Shown in pieces: positions 26,479-34,682 of a stretch of 64,000 nucleotides of DNA. The DNA comes from Pseudomonas sp. QS1027. GTDB lineage: Bacteria > Pseudomonadota > Gammaproteobacteria > Pseudomonadales > Pseudomonadaceae. The DNA is taken from contig NZ_PHSU01000014.1 of the NCBI RefSeq assembly GCF_002814235.1, positions 205,282-269,281 of the forward strand, in the 5' to 3' direction. Both the position numbers and the translations under genes were made by a program. Numbering within the stretch: the stretch's first letter is position 1; each line of letters begins with the position of its first letter. The notes beneath the pieces are model-generated. The model saw nothing but the letters and a program-made list of their open reading frames with translations, was not told the origin of the DNA and ran no database searches.

Positions 26479-28150
26479 GCCGTCCGCACTGCCTACCCCG
26501 ATGCCCGCCGAACAACCGAAACGCGGCTGGGCGGATCTGATTGCCGGGCTGTCGATTGCCGGCCTGCTGTTACCCGAGGCGGTCGCCTATTCGAGCATCG
26601 CCAACGTGCCGCCCCAGGCCGGGGTTATCGCGCTGTTTGCCGGGTTGTTCTGCTACGGTCTGTTCGGCACCAGCCGTTACGCCATTGTCTCCGCCACCTC
26701 GTCGTCGGCTGCGGTGCTGGCGGCGGCCACGGTCTCGGTGGCCGGTCCCGACATGGCGCTGCGCCTGACCATGGCCATCGGCCTGGTGATGATCACCGGC
26801 CTGATGTTCATGCTCGCCGGCTTGTTCAAGTTGGGCAGCGTCACGTCCTTTATTGCCAAGCCGGTGTTGCGTGGTTTTGCCTTCGGCCTGGCGGTGACCA
26901 TCATCCTCAAGCAGGTCGCCAGCATCGTCCATGTGAACCCCGCCCACAGCGACCTGATCCGTTTCGTGCCCGAATTGCTCAGTCAGTTGCCGCGCTGGAA
27001 CTGGGCCGGAGTCGCGGTGGCGGTCGTCGCCCTGATGCTGCTCTCGGTACTCAGCCGCTACCGGCGCTTGCCGGGTGGCTTGCTGGTGGTGATGCTCGGC
27101 GTGGCCGCCGGCAAGTGGCTGGACCTGCCCGGCTACGGCGTCAACCTGATCGGGGTGATCGACCTGCAGCTGGCGGTGCCGTCGCTGCCGCGCCTGGCCT
27201 TCTCCGAGTGGTTGAAGCTGGTGGAACTGGGCTTTGCCATGGTGATGATTCTCTACGCCGAGTCCTACGGTTCCATCAGCGCCTTTGCCCTCAAGCACGG
27301 TGACCGGGTGAGCTCCAACCGCGACCTGCTGGTACTGGGCGGCGCCAACCTGTTGTCCGGGCTGTTCCATGGCATGCCCGCCGGTGCCGGCTACTCGGCG
27401 ACCTCGGCGAATGACGCGGCCGGAGCCACTTCCCGTATGGCCGGGGTGGTGGCGGCGCTGGTGGTGCTGCTGATCGTGCTGACCTTGTTGCCGCTGATCG
27501 CCCTGACCCCGGAACCGGTGCTGGCGGCCATCGTCATTCATGCCTTGACCCGGGCCCTGAGCCTGGAGCCCTTGCAGCGTTACTTCGTCTGGCGCCGCGA
27601 CCGCGTCCTGGCGATCTGTGCGGTGGCCGCAGTGCTGCTGCTCGGGGTGCTGGACGGTTTGCTGGCGGCGGTGGCGATCAGCCTGATGCTGATGTTGCGG
27701 CAGATGTCCTCGGCCTCGGTCCAGGTGCTCGGGCATATTGCCGACGGCCATGATTTCGTCGACTGTCAGCTGCATCCGCAAGCACGGGAAGTGCCCGGGT
27801 TGCTGATCGTGCGTCCGGGTGAGCCGTTGTTCTTCGCCAACGCCGAACGTATCCTCGGCAGCGTCTCGCGGCGGGTTCGCGAGCAGGGTGATGCCGTGCA
27901 TTCGGTGATTCTCAGCCTGGAGGAGTCGCCGGACCTGGACGGCACCAGCCTGGAAGCCCTGCAGGACTTTATCGTGCGTTTTCCGACTGAGGGCAAACGG
28001 CTGTTGTTGGCGCGCTTGAAGCACGAGGCGCATCAGGCCCTGTTGGCGCTACCGGCCGAGACGCTGGCGCAGGTGACGCTCAGCGACTTGAGCGTGTATG
28101 CGGTGGTGCAGCAGGTCAATCAGCCACTGGGCACTGGCGTCGCGAGCTGA
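26471..28150 (+). CDS. SulP-family anion transporter with STAS domain
   Basis: 559-aa inner-membrane carrier. The SulP core covers about residues 20-420, including LLPEAVAYSSIANVPPQAG in TM1 and SGLFHGMPAGAGYSATSAND. The STAS domain is about 440-550, with LLIVRPGEPLFFANAERI. It is paralogous to but clearly distinct from the SulP protein at 8632-10074. ATG 26471 is used, since the frame upstream overlaps the ParB-like gene. The substrate is not determined; sulfate or bicarbonate is possible. It is coupled to the ParB-like gene by an 8-nt overlap. Confidence 0.9.
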   Translation: MPEPSALPTPMPAEQPKRGWADLIAGLSIAGLLLPEAVAYSSIANVPPQAGVIALFAGLFCYGLFGTSRYAIVSATSSSAAVLAAATVSVAGPDMALRLTMAIGLVMITGLMFMLAGLFKLGSVTSFIAKPVLRGFAFGLAVTIILKQVASIVHVNPAHSDLIRFVPELLSQLPRWNWAGVAVAVVALMLLSVLSRYRRLPGGLLVVMLGVAAGKWLDLPGYGVNLIGVIDLQLAVPSLPRLAFSEWLKLVELGFAMVMILYAESYGSISAFALKHGDRVSSNRDLLVLGGANLLSGLFHGMPAGAGYSATSANDAAGATSRMAGVVAALVVLLIVLTLLPLIALTPEPVLAAIVIHALTRALSLEPLQRYFVWRRDRVLAICAVAAVLLLGVLDGLLAAVAISLMLMLRQMSSASVQVLGHIADGHDFVDCQLHPQAREVPGLLIVRPGEPLFFANAERILGSVSRRVREQGDAVHSVILSLEESPDLDGTSLEALQDFIVRFPTEGKRLLLARLKHEAHQALLALPAETLAQVTLSDLSVYAVVQQVNQPLGTGVAS

Positions 28151-28205
28151 TCTTTTCGCGGTAGGGGCTCCCTGTGCGAGGGCGCAGTGAGCCCTGTCTG
28201 TGGAG

Positions 28206-28859
28206 TCAGGCCGCCAATGCTATCGAGTCGATGAGCTTCACCCCGGCGGCTTCCATCTCGCCCAGCGCGCGCTGCAGTGAACCGTCCAGGTCAATGGCCC
28301 GGCAGGCGTCGACGATCAGCACGGTGTTGAAGCCCGCCGTTCGTGCATCCAGCGCCGACCAGGCGACGCAGTAGTCCAGCGCCAGGCCGACCAGGTAGAC
28401 CGTATCAATCCCCCGCTCCTTCAGGTAACCGGAAAGACCGGTGGGCGTGCGTCGGTCGGCTTCGACGAAGGCTGAGTAACTGTCGATATCGCGGTTGAAG
28501 CCCTTGCGCACGATCAGTTGCGCATGGGGCAGGTTCAGGTCCGCATGCAACTGCGCACCGTGGCTGCCTTGTACGCAATGCTCCGGCCAAAGGGTTTGCG
28601 CCCCATAGGGCAGTTGCACGCTGTCAAAGGGTGCCTTGCCAGGATGGCTGCTGGCGAACGAGACGTGGCCAGCGGGATGCCAGTCCTGGGCGACGACCAC
28701 GTTGCGAAAACGGGCGCCCAGGCGGTTGATAAGAGGCACGATCTCGTCGCCGCCCTGGACTGCCAGTTGGCCGCCGGGAATGAAATCATTCTGCATATCG
28801 ATCACGACCAGGGCGCAACGCGGGTCGTTCAGGGGCGGCAGGTTGTGAGACGGGGACAT
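28206..28859 (-). CDS. pncA: Nicotinamidase / pyrazinamidase
   Basis: 217-aa isochorismatase-fold hydrolase that converts nicotinamide to nicotinate and ammonia for NAD salvage. The catalytic triad is D21 (VVIDMQNDF), K119 (VRKGFN) and C164 (GLALDYCVAWS); the metal ligands D59, H61 and H65 are in AQDWHPAGHVSF. The WPEHCVQG loop is also typical of PncA. The length fits the family. It appears monocistronic. Confidence 0.95.
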   Translation of the reverse strand: MSPSHNLPPLNDPRCALVVIDMQNDFIPGGQLAVQGGDEIVPLINRLGARFRNVVVAQDWHPAGHVSFASSHPGKAPFDSVQLPYGAQTLWPEHCVQGSHGAQLHADLNLPHAQLIVRKGFNRDIDSYSAFVEADRRTPTGLSGYLKERGIDTVYLVGLALDYCVAWSALDARTAGFNTVLIVDACRAIDLDGSLQRALGEMEAAGVKLIDSIALAA

Positions 28860-28973
28860 GGGACCTCCTTGGAAATTGGACTCGACCTCGAAGAGTCTAG
28901 TTGTTGTGCCTGCGCCAGGCAGCGTCTCGGACCGTCGGTGGTCGGCCGCGAGACGGGTAGGTTATTGGCCAGG

Positions 28974-29762
28974 TTAACTGGCGAAACGTTGCCTGAGCAG
29001 GTCCGCCATGTCGTTCAGTTCAGCCACCGAGTTACGCCCGATCAACATGTAGGCATAGGTCGGTCCGGACCAGAACACCACATTCATGCCATGGCGCACT
29101 TCCTGGGCCATGGCCCGGGTCCCGGTCTTCGAATGGGTGATGCACAACGCCAGCGGCCCGTGTTGCGGGTCCAGGTAGTTGATCTGGGCAATCGGTATAT
29201 GTTCGTACTCGAGCATCTGCGCGCGCTTGAGTTGCGCGACCGGCAGTTGCACCTGGGCGGGGTCAAGCGCCAACCCCAGGTGCTGCTGGACACTTTGCAA
29301 CTGGGCCCGGTGAGTGGCGTCGTCGCCGGGCAGGTTCTCCAGGGTCTGTGCCGTGTACAGCGCCATATAGTCGGCCACCAGCCCGCGCCAGCTGATTTCG
29401 CTCGACGGCGCGGGCGTCTGCCAAGCCTGGAACAGTCGATCCGCGGCAATCCCTGCGACCATGAAGCTGGCGGCCACGGCGAGGAAACTGCGCCGACTCA
29501 TCGGCGTCGCGGCCTTTTTTTCTGTCGGCAGGTTGTGCAGCATGGCCTCAAGGCGAGCCTGGGGCGCCTGTTCGAGCAGTTCGCCATAGGCTTCCTGGAA
29601 CGGCAGGTCGCTGCGCATCAGCCACTCGAGACGCTCGGCCACGCTTTCGTCACGGGCCAGCGCAGCCTCGATCCGGCCGCGTTCCTCGGCGTCCAGTTCG
29701 TCGTCGAGAAAGGCCACCAACTGTTCATCCGTCGGGGTGTAGTGCGAGAGTGGGTCAGTCAT
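28974..29762 (-). CDS. Anti-sigma factor, membrane-anchored
   Basis: 262-aa partner of the ECF sigma factor just upstream. The N-terminal domain (about 10-60, TDEQLVAFLDDELDAEERGRIEAAL) is the anti-sigma helical region but lacks a HxxxCxxC zinc motif. A single transmembrane segment lies at about 92-112 and is preceded by SRRSFLAVAA, a twin-arginine-like sequence. A periplasmic domain of about 150 residues follows. The start codon overlaps the sigma-factor stop by ATGA, showing co-translation. The signal is unknown. Confidence 0.85.
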   Translation of the reverse strand: MTDPLSHYTPTDEQLVAFLDDELDAEERGRIEAALARDESVAERLEWLMRSDLPFQEAYGELLEQAPQARLEAMLHNLPTEKKAATPMSRRSFLAVAASFMVAGIAADRLFQAWQTPAPSSEISWRGLVADYMALYTAQTLENLPGDDATHRAQLQSVQQHLGLALDPAQVQLPVAQLKRAQMLEYEHIPIAQINYLDPQHGPLALCITHSKTGTRAMAQEVRHGMNVVFWSGPTYAYMLIGRNSVAELNDMADLLRQRFAS

Positions 29763-30256
29763 CGCCGTTCTCCGCTGTTTGCGCTGGGCACGGCACGCAG
29801 GGGCGGATGTTCCGCCAGCTTCACCCGTGCGGCGGCCAGCCGGCTCATGACCGTACCGATGGGCACTTCGAGCACTTGGGCCACTTCCTTGTAGGACAGA
29901 CCTTCGACATAGGCCAGAAATACGGTTTCGCGCTGGGCGTCGGGGAGGGCATCGACACGCCGGATCACCTGGGAGGCCAGGACGTGGGTCTGCACCACCT
30001 GCTCGCCATCGAAGCTCAGGGCTTCGTCGGCATCGACCAGGCCCTGGCCGCGGCGCACCCGCTGGGAACGCACTTCATTGAGCCAGAGCGAATGCAGGAT
30101 GCTCAGCAGCCAGCGGTCCATGCGCGTGCCCGAGACGAACTGATCGCCTCGCTCCAGGGCGCGGACACAGGTGGCCTGCACCAGGTCCTCGGCGATATGG
30201 CGTTGGCGGGACAGCACCAGCGCGTAACGCCACAGGCGCGGCAGGTGCTCCCCCAT
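29759..30256 (-). CDS. ECF-type RNA polymerase sigma factor
   Basis: At least 165 aa. Region 2 includes RHIAEDLVQATCVRALE; region 4 includes LPDAQRETVFLAYVEGLSYKEVAQVLEVPIGTVMSRLAAARVKL. The stop overlaps the anti-sigma start (ATGA). The start is uncertain: ATG 30256 has only AAGGA 15 nt upstream, whereas a strong GGAGG sits 5 nt before in-frame codon ATC at 30286, and no ATG, GTG or TTG lies in frame between them. If translation begins at ATC 30286 the protein gains 10 residues. The TPR-protein gene lies just upstream on the same strand. Confidence 0.85.
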   Translation of the reverse strand: MGEHLPRLWRYALVLSRQRHIAEDLVQATCVRALERGDQFVSGTRMDRWLLSILHSLWLNEVRSQRVRRGQGLVDADEALSFDGEQVVQTHVLASQVIRRVDALPDAQRETVFLAYVEGLSYKEVAQVLEVPIGTVMSRLAAARVKLAEHPPLRAVPSANSGERR

Positions 30257-30310
30257 CTCGGTGCGTATTTCCTTGTCGCTGGCGATGACAACCTCCGCCT
30301 TTAACGGTGA

Positions 30311-30850
30311 TCAGCTGGGGATCGGGTGCGCGATGGCGTCGGACAGGTCTTCATATTCTTCGCAACCGGTGCCGCAGAGTGACTTGATGGTCTGCAACTG
30401 TACCTGGGCCAGGTCGATGCGGCCCTTGATCACGTAGGCTTCGCCGAGGTATTCGCGGACCTGGGCGTAGTTCGGGTCCAGCTCCAGGGCCTGCAGGTAG
30501 TAGCCGATGCCTTCGTCGGTGCGACCCAGTTTACGGGTGGCGTAGCCGCGATAGTTCAGGGCCTTGGCCGTGTTGGGTTGCTTGAGGGTGTCGAGCAGGT
30601 CCAGGGCGGCCTGATACTCGCCATTCTTGGCCAGGCGGTAGGCGTAGTCGGTGCGATCTTCATCCGGTGTCAGGCTGCTGACATAGGGAACGCAGGCTTT
30701 TTTAGCCTTGTTCCACACCTGTCCCTTTGGGCAAGTAGGCGGCATCGATTCCGGCTTTTCGCCCGAGGCGAATACCGGGGTGCTCAACAGGGCCGCGGCC
30801 ATGCAACTGGCCATCAAGAAAGGAACCGCGAAGGTGGCTTTGATGCTCAT
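30311..30850 (-). CDS. Exported TPR protein
   Basis: 179-aa protein with a Sec signal peptide (to VFASG, about 30 residues), a Pro/Cys segment (PPTCPKGQVWNKAKKACVPY) and two to three tetratricopeptide repeats (about 67-170, e.g. ALNYRGYATRKLGRTDEGIGYYLQALELDPN). Periplasmic protein-protein interaction is likely. It lies immediately upstream of the sigma/anti-sigma pair (54-bp gap or less), so it may be part of that operon and either a target or a sensor component. Confidence 0.82.
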   Translation of the reverse strand: MSIKATFAVPFLMASCMAAALLSTPVFASGEKPESMPPTCPKGQVWNKAKKACVPYVSSLTPDEDRTDYAYRLAKNGEYQAALDLLDTLKQPNTAKALNYRGYATRKLGRTDEGIGYYLQALELDPNYAQVREYLGEAYVIKGRIDLAQVQLQTIKSLCGTGCEEYEDLSDAIAHPIPS

Positions 30851-31003
30851 CGGTAATGCTCCGGTATCTGTTGGCTAGTAAACACTCATGCGGCGGGTTT
30901 TATTCGCTGCCTCTGAAATTTATTTGCGACGCCTCGTCGCAAGTCGATCGCGATGCCTGCTATGGATTGAACACCCGGTGTGCGGAATTTATTCATGGCT
31001 GCA

Positions 31004-31032
31004 GAAAAAATCGCCCATCAGGCGATTTTTTT
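31004..31032. terminator. Bidirectional-looking terminator
   Basis: AAAAAATCGCC (31005-31015) pairs with GGCGATTTTTT (31021-31031) around five bases. It has A- and T-runs on the two flanks and so could end transcription either way. It lies between the NTF2-like gene end (31080) and the TPR gene start (30850); transcripts from 31559 are the natural client. Confidence 0.82.
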
Positions 31033-31079
31033 GCAAAGGCGGTCATTCCCACCGGGGGCGGGAATGACCGAACGATGGG

Positions 31080-31559
31080 TTACAGCCCCAGGTCGGAGAG
31101 ACCCGGATGATCGTCCGGGCGCCGCCCCAACGGCCAGTGGAACTTGCGCTCCTCGGCCTTGATCGGCATGTCGTTGATGCAGGCATGCCGGTTGGACATC
31201 AGGCCGTTCTGGTCGAATTCCCAGTTTTCGTTGCCGTAGGAGCGGAACCAGTTGCCCGAGTCGTCATGCCATTCATAGGCATAACGTACGGCGATGCGGT
31301 TGTCGGTAAAGGCCCAGAGTTCCTTGATCAGACGGTAATCCAGTTCCCTGGCCCATTTGCGGGTCAGGAAAGCCTTGGCTTCCTCGCGGTTGTGGGCGAA
31401 CTCGGCACGGTTACGCCATTGGGTGTCGAGGGTGTAGGCCAGGGACACGCGCTGCGGGTCGCGGGAGTTCCAGCCGTCTTCGGCCAGGCGGATCTTCTGG
31501 ATCGCCGATTCACGGGTGAAGGGGGGAAGTGGCGGGCGAACGTCAGCGTCAGATGACAT
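31080..31559 (-). CDS. NTF2-like (DUF1348) protein
   Basis: 159-aa single-domain protein of the nuclear-transport-factor-2/SnoaL-like superfamily, DUF1348 type: [70 protein letters not shown]. The cone-shaped fold usually binds small hydrophobic ligands or catalyses isomerisation; no catalytic residue can be asserted. ATG 31559 has GGAGA 7 bases upstream. The TetR gene lies 113 bp upstream on the same strand and may control it. Confidence 0.85.
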   Translation of the reverse strand: MSSDADVRPPLPPFTRESAIQKIRLAEDGWNSRDPQRVSLAYTLDTQWRNRAEFAHNREEAKAFLTRKWARELDYRLIKELWAFTDNRIAVRYAYEWHDDSGNWFRSYGNENWEFDQNGLMSNRHACINDMPIKAEERKFHWPLGRRPDDHPGLSDLGL

Positions 31560-31672
31560 GGCAATGTCTCCAATTGAGTAGGGTTCAGACAAGTTGTCGC
31601 GCTTGGCTCAAGCGGCCGTCGGCCCGCCCGCCAATCGCTCATCCAGAGCGTAGTGGCGATGCGGGGGACGAC

Positions 31673-32236
31673 TCAGAGCGCCAATAACGTTCGCGCCATG
31701 CATTGCGCATTATCGGCTGCACCGGGGTCGCCCATGACAAGTGCAACGGTAATGGCGCCGTCGATCAGGATCAGCAACTGTTTGCCAGTGGCCTGGGGAT
31801 CGTCGATGCCATGTGCTTCACAGAGCTCGACCACATAGTCGAGCAGCTTCTGTTTGTGCTCCTTGGCCAGTTGTCGCACCGGGTCCTTGGGGTCGCCGGT
31901 TTCGCCTGCGGTGTTGATAAAGGCGCAGCCGCGAAAGCCCTCGCTGGCGAACCAGCCGCCGAGCACGCTGAACAGCGCCAGCAGGCGCTCACCGGAGCTG
32001 GCGGCCCGGTCGACTTCGCCGCGATACCACTGCATCCAGCGGATATCCCGGCGGCGCAAGGCTTCCAGGGTCAGGTCGTCCTTGGTGCCAAAGTATTTGT
32101 AGAGGCTTTTGCGCGCCACGCCGGAGGTGCGCACCAGAAGATCGATGCCGGTGGCATGGATGCCACTTTGATAGATCAACTGCTCGGCGGTATCCAGCAG
32201 GTTTTCACGGGTCTGATTCGGAGTGATTTCGTTCAT
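31673..32236 (-). CDS. TetR-family transcriptional repressor
   Basis: 187-aa TetR protein. The N-terminal HTH (about 8-55) reads LIYQSGIHATGIDLLVRTSGVARKSLYKYFGTKDDL; the C-terminal ligand domain contains GCAFINTAGE, as in the YcdC/NemR-like group. Start 32236 is preferred to an in-frame ATG at 32266 because the perfect palindrome at 32249-32262 lies between the two and is best explained as the autoregulatory operator. The next gene downstream is the NTF2-like gene. Confidence 0.86.
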   Translation of the reverse strand: MNEITPNQTRENLLDTAEQLIYQSGIHATGIDLLVRTSGVARKSLYKYFGTKDDLTLEALRRRDIRWMQWYRGEVDRAASSGERLLALFSVLGGWFASEGFRGCAFINTAGETGDPKDPVRQLAKEHKQKLLDYVVELCEAHGIDDPQATGKQLLILIDGAITVALVMGDPGAADNAQCMARTLLAL

Positions 32237-32248
32237 GGGAAAGAGAGT

Positions 32249-32262
32249 AGAACGATCGTTCT
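32249..32262. promoter_or_regulatory. Palindromic TetR-type operator
   Basis: AGAACGATCGTTCT is a perfect 14-bp palindrome 12 bp before the TetR start codon. TetR repressors commonly bind such sites at their own promoter. Confidence 0.65.
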
Positions 32263-32434
32263 CCATGGTCAACCGTCTTTTCCGGATAAACCCATGGAGG
32301 GTGATAAGGGGACGGGCAGGGAGCCCCTCCGCGAACGACTCCAGGTTGGCAGCAAAGCCCTCTTTGAAGGCGCGTCCGAGAGCGGCGCATGGTGTAGACT
32401 CAGCGATCCTTCGCATTCGACCCTAGCGAGCCCT

Positions 32435-33778
32435 ATGCCGTCGCTCTTCAAACGCTCCCTGTTGCCCAAACTGCGCAGCTTTCCGCTGGCTGCCGAGGCC
32501 TTGACCATCCTGCCTTCGGCCGCCGAGTTCCGGCGTTGCCTGCTGGAGAAGATCGCCGGTGCCCGGCAGCGCATCACGCTGGTGGCGTTGTACCTGCAGG
32601 AAGACGAGGCCGGCCAGGAAATCCTCGATGCCCTGCATGCGGCCAAGTCGGCCCGTCCGGAGCTGGACATCGTCGTGGTGGTGGACTGGCTGCGGGCCCA
32701 GCGTGGCCTGATCGGTGCCGGCAAGCAGCCGGGTAACAGCGCCTGGTACCAGGCGCAAACCCGCGACCACACGACTGAAGTGCCGATCTACGGCGTCCCG
32801 GTGCAAACCCGCGAACTGTTCGGCGTGCTCCACCTGAAGGGTTTCGTGATCGACGATTGCGTGATCTACAGCGGCGCGAGCCTGAACAACGTCTACCTGC
32901 ACAAGTTCGACAAATACCGCTTCGACCGTTACCACGTGCTGCACAACGCCGCCCTGGCCGACTCGATGCAGGGATTGATCCGCAACGAGTTGCTGGCCTC
33001 CCGGGCGGTGCGCCGTCTCGACGTGCCGGAACTGCCGACGACCCGCAGCCTGCGCAGCGATATCGGCGATTTGCGCAGCCGCCTGAAAAAGGCCGGTTAT
33101 GACACCACGGCCGGCAGCGAGCCGACCTTCGGCCTGTCGGTCAGTCCGGTGATGGGGTTGGGCAAGAACAACCCGCTGAATCGCCTGATCTGCGAGCTGA
33201 TCGCGTCCAGCCAGCAGCAACTGACCATCTGCACGCCGTATTTCAACATGCCGCTGGCGGTAACCCGGGAACTCAACCGGGCCCTGGAGCGCGGGGTGAA
33301 GATCGATATCATCGTTGGCGACAAGACCGCCAACGACTTCTATATCCCGCCGAGCCAGCCGTTCAAGGTGATCGCGGCCTTGCCTTATCTCTACGAGATC
33401 AGCCTGCGGCGTTTCGCCAAGCGTCATCAGCCGGTGATCGATAGCGGGCAACTGAACCTGCACCTGTGGCGTGACGGCGACAACACCTATCACCTCAAGG
33501 GCATGTGGGTCGACGAGCGTTATACCTTGCTGACGGGGAACAACCTCAATCCACGGGCGTTCCGCCTGGATCTGGAGAATGCCTTGCTGATTGACGATCC
33601 ACGTCGCGAGTTGTGCGAGGTGCGGGCGAAGGAGTTGGCCCTGATCATGGAGAACACCCAGCGGATCGACAGCTTCAAGAGCCTGGAGACGCTGATGGAC
33701 TATCCGGAAGCGGTGGGCAAGTTTCTGCGGCGGGTCAGTCGGGTGCGGATCGAGCGGTTGTTGTATCGGATGTTGTAA
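32435..33778 (+). CDS. pssA: CDP-diacylglycerol-serine O-phosphatidyltransferase
   Basis: 447-aa phospholipase-D-superfamily phosphatidylserine synthase of the E. coli PssA type (451 aa there): CDP-diacylglycerol + serine to phosphatidylserine, the first step to phosphatidylethanolamine. Two HKD motifs are visible: H133/K135/D140 (HLKGFVIDD) and H353/K355/D360 (HLKGMWVDE). It is peripheral to the inner membrane, with a basic C-terminus (RRVSRVRIERLLYRML). Start 32435 aligns with PssA; the frame is open upstream across the TetR region but has no homology. Confidence 0.93.
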   Translation: MPSLFKRSLLPKLRSFPLAAEALTILPSAAEFRRCLLEKIAGARQRITLVALYLQEDEAGQEILDALHAAKSARPELDIVVVVDWLRAQRGLIGAGKQPGNSAWYQAQTRDHTTEVPIYGVPVQTRELFGVLHLKGFVIDDCVIYSGASLNNVYLHKFDKYRFDRYHVLHNAALADSMQGLIRNELLASRAVRRLDVPELPTTRSLRSDIGDLRSRLKKAGYDTTAGSEPTFGLSVSPVMGLGKNNPLNRLICELIASSQQQLTICTPYFNMPLAVTRELNRALERGVKIDIIVGDKTANDFYIPPSQPFKVIAALPYLYEISLRRFAKRHQPVIDSGQLNLHLWRDGDNTYHLKGMWVDERYTLLTGNNLNPRAFRLDLENALLIDDPRRELCEVRAKELALIMENTQRIDSFKSLETLMDYPEAVGKFLRRVSRVRIERLLYRML

Positions 33779-33793
33779 CGCGGGGATGAGGCC

Positions 33794-33821
33794 ATCCCGG
33801 GCGATAGCAATCCCCCGGGAT
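33794..33821. terminator. Hairpin between convergent pssA and efeO-like genes
   Basis: ATCCCGGG (33794-33801) pairs with CCCGGGAT (33814-33821). There is no U-run on either side, so termination strength is doubtful. Confidence 0.5.
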
Positions 33822-33832
33822 AACCAGCGGCC

Positions 33833-34657
33833 TTAGTTCAGGCCCAGCTTGCCACGCAGGGTCGAAAGGTCTTCAGCCAGGGTAGTGACTGGACCCACCA
33901 GGGCCTTGCGGTCGGCTTCCTTGACCTTGTCATAGGTTTCGAAACCGCCATCCTTGGTCTTGTACTTGGCCAGGATCTTGTCCACTGCGGCGAAGTTCTT
34001 GTCCACCTTGGCGGCAAAAGCCTTGTCCTGCTTCTCGATCTGCGGACGGAACAGGTCGACGATTTTCTTCGCGCCGTCGATGTTGCCCTGGAAGTCATAC
34101 AGGTCGGTGTGGCTGTAACGGTCTTCTTCACCGGAGATCTTGGTCGCGGCGACTTCTTCCAGCAGGGCAGCAGCACCGCCGACGACTTTCTCAGGCGGGA
34201 AGGTCAGGCCGGCAACGCGGGTCTGCAGGTCCTTGACGTCCTTGTTCAGGCCGTCAGCCAGGGCCGTCAGGCCGTCGGTGGTGTTTTCCGAGAACAGGGT
34301 GTATTCGATGCGGTGGAAGCCGGTGAAGTCTTCAGCCTTCACGCCTTTTTCATGGTCATTGACGCGGGAGTCGATGGCACCGTCCAGGTCATTGAACAGC
34401 TCGGCGATCGGTTCGATCTTCTCGTAGTGCACGCGAGTCGGGGCGTAGAGCTTCTTGGCGGTGGCCAGGTCGCCTTTCTTCACGGCGTCGGTGAACTGCT
34501 GGGTCTTGCTGACCAGCTCATCGATCTCTGCGGTCACATAGATCTTGTAGTCGGACACCGGGCCCACCAGATCCAGCGGCGCGGTGGCCGCGAAAGCCGA
34601 AAGCGGTGCATGCAACAGGCCAAGGGCCAACAACAAAGCAAGAGGCGACTTCTTCAT
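33833..34657 (-). CDS. efeO2: EfeO-like iron-binding protein, M75 domain only
   Basis: 274-aa periplasmic protein with a Sec signal (to SAFAA) and an imelysin/M75-like domain. The HxxE iron-binding motif is H115-R-I-E118 in [12 protein letters not shown], and [22 protein letters not shown] is shared with EfeO. It lacks the N-terminal cupredoxin domain found in the companion gene at 36019-37212. It is the last gene of the Efe operon (25-bp gap after efeB). It probably captures or hands over iron in the periplasm. The symbol is descriptive. Confidence 0.88.
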   Translation of the reverse strand: MKKSPLALLLALGLLHAPLSAFAATAPLDLVGPVSDYKIYVTAEIDELVSKTQQFTDAVKKGDLATAKKLYAPTRVHYEKIEPIAELFNDLDGAIDSRVNDHEKGVKAEDFTGFHRIEYTLFSENTTDGLTALADGLNKDVKDLQTRVAGLTFPPEKVVGGAAALLEEVAATKISGEEDRYSHTDLYDFQGNIDGAKKIVDLFRPQIEKQDKAFAAKVDKNFAAVDKILAKYKTKDGGFETYDKVKEADRKALVGPVTTLAEDLSTLRGKLGLN

Positions 34658-34682
34658 GGGACGTTTCCTGGTGAGTTAAGGG

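Noticed and set aside
26570..28033. 487-codon open frame antisense to the second SulP gene
   Set aside because: Extreme His/Gln content and no recognisable domain; SulP and STAS motifs on the plus strand are clear.
30103..30291. 62-codon frame starting at TTG behind the GGAGG before the sigma gene
   Set aside because: It is in a different frame from the sigma factor and encodes Arg/Cys/Trp-rich nonsense; the ribosome site more likely serves the sigma frame.
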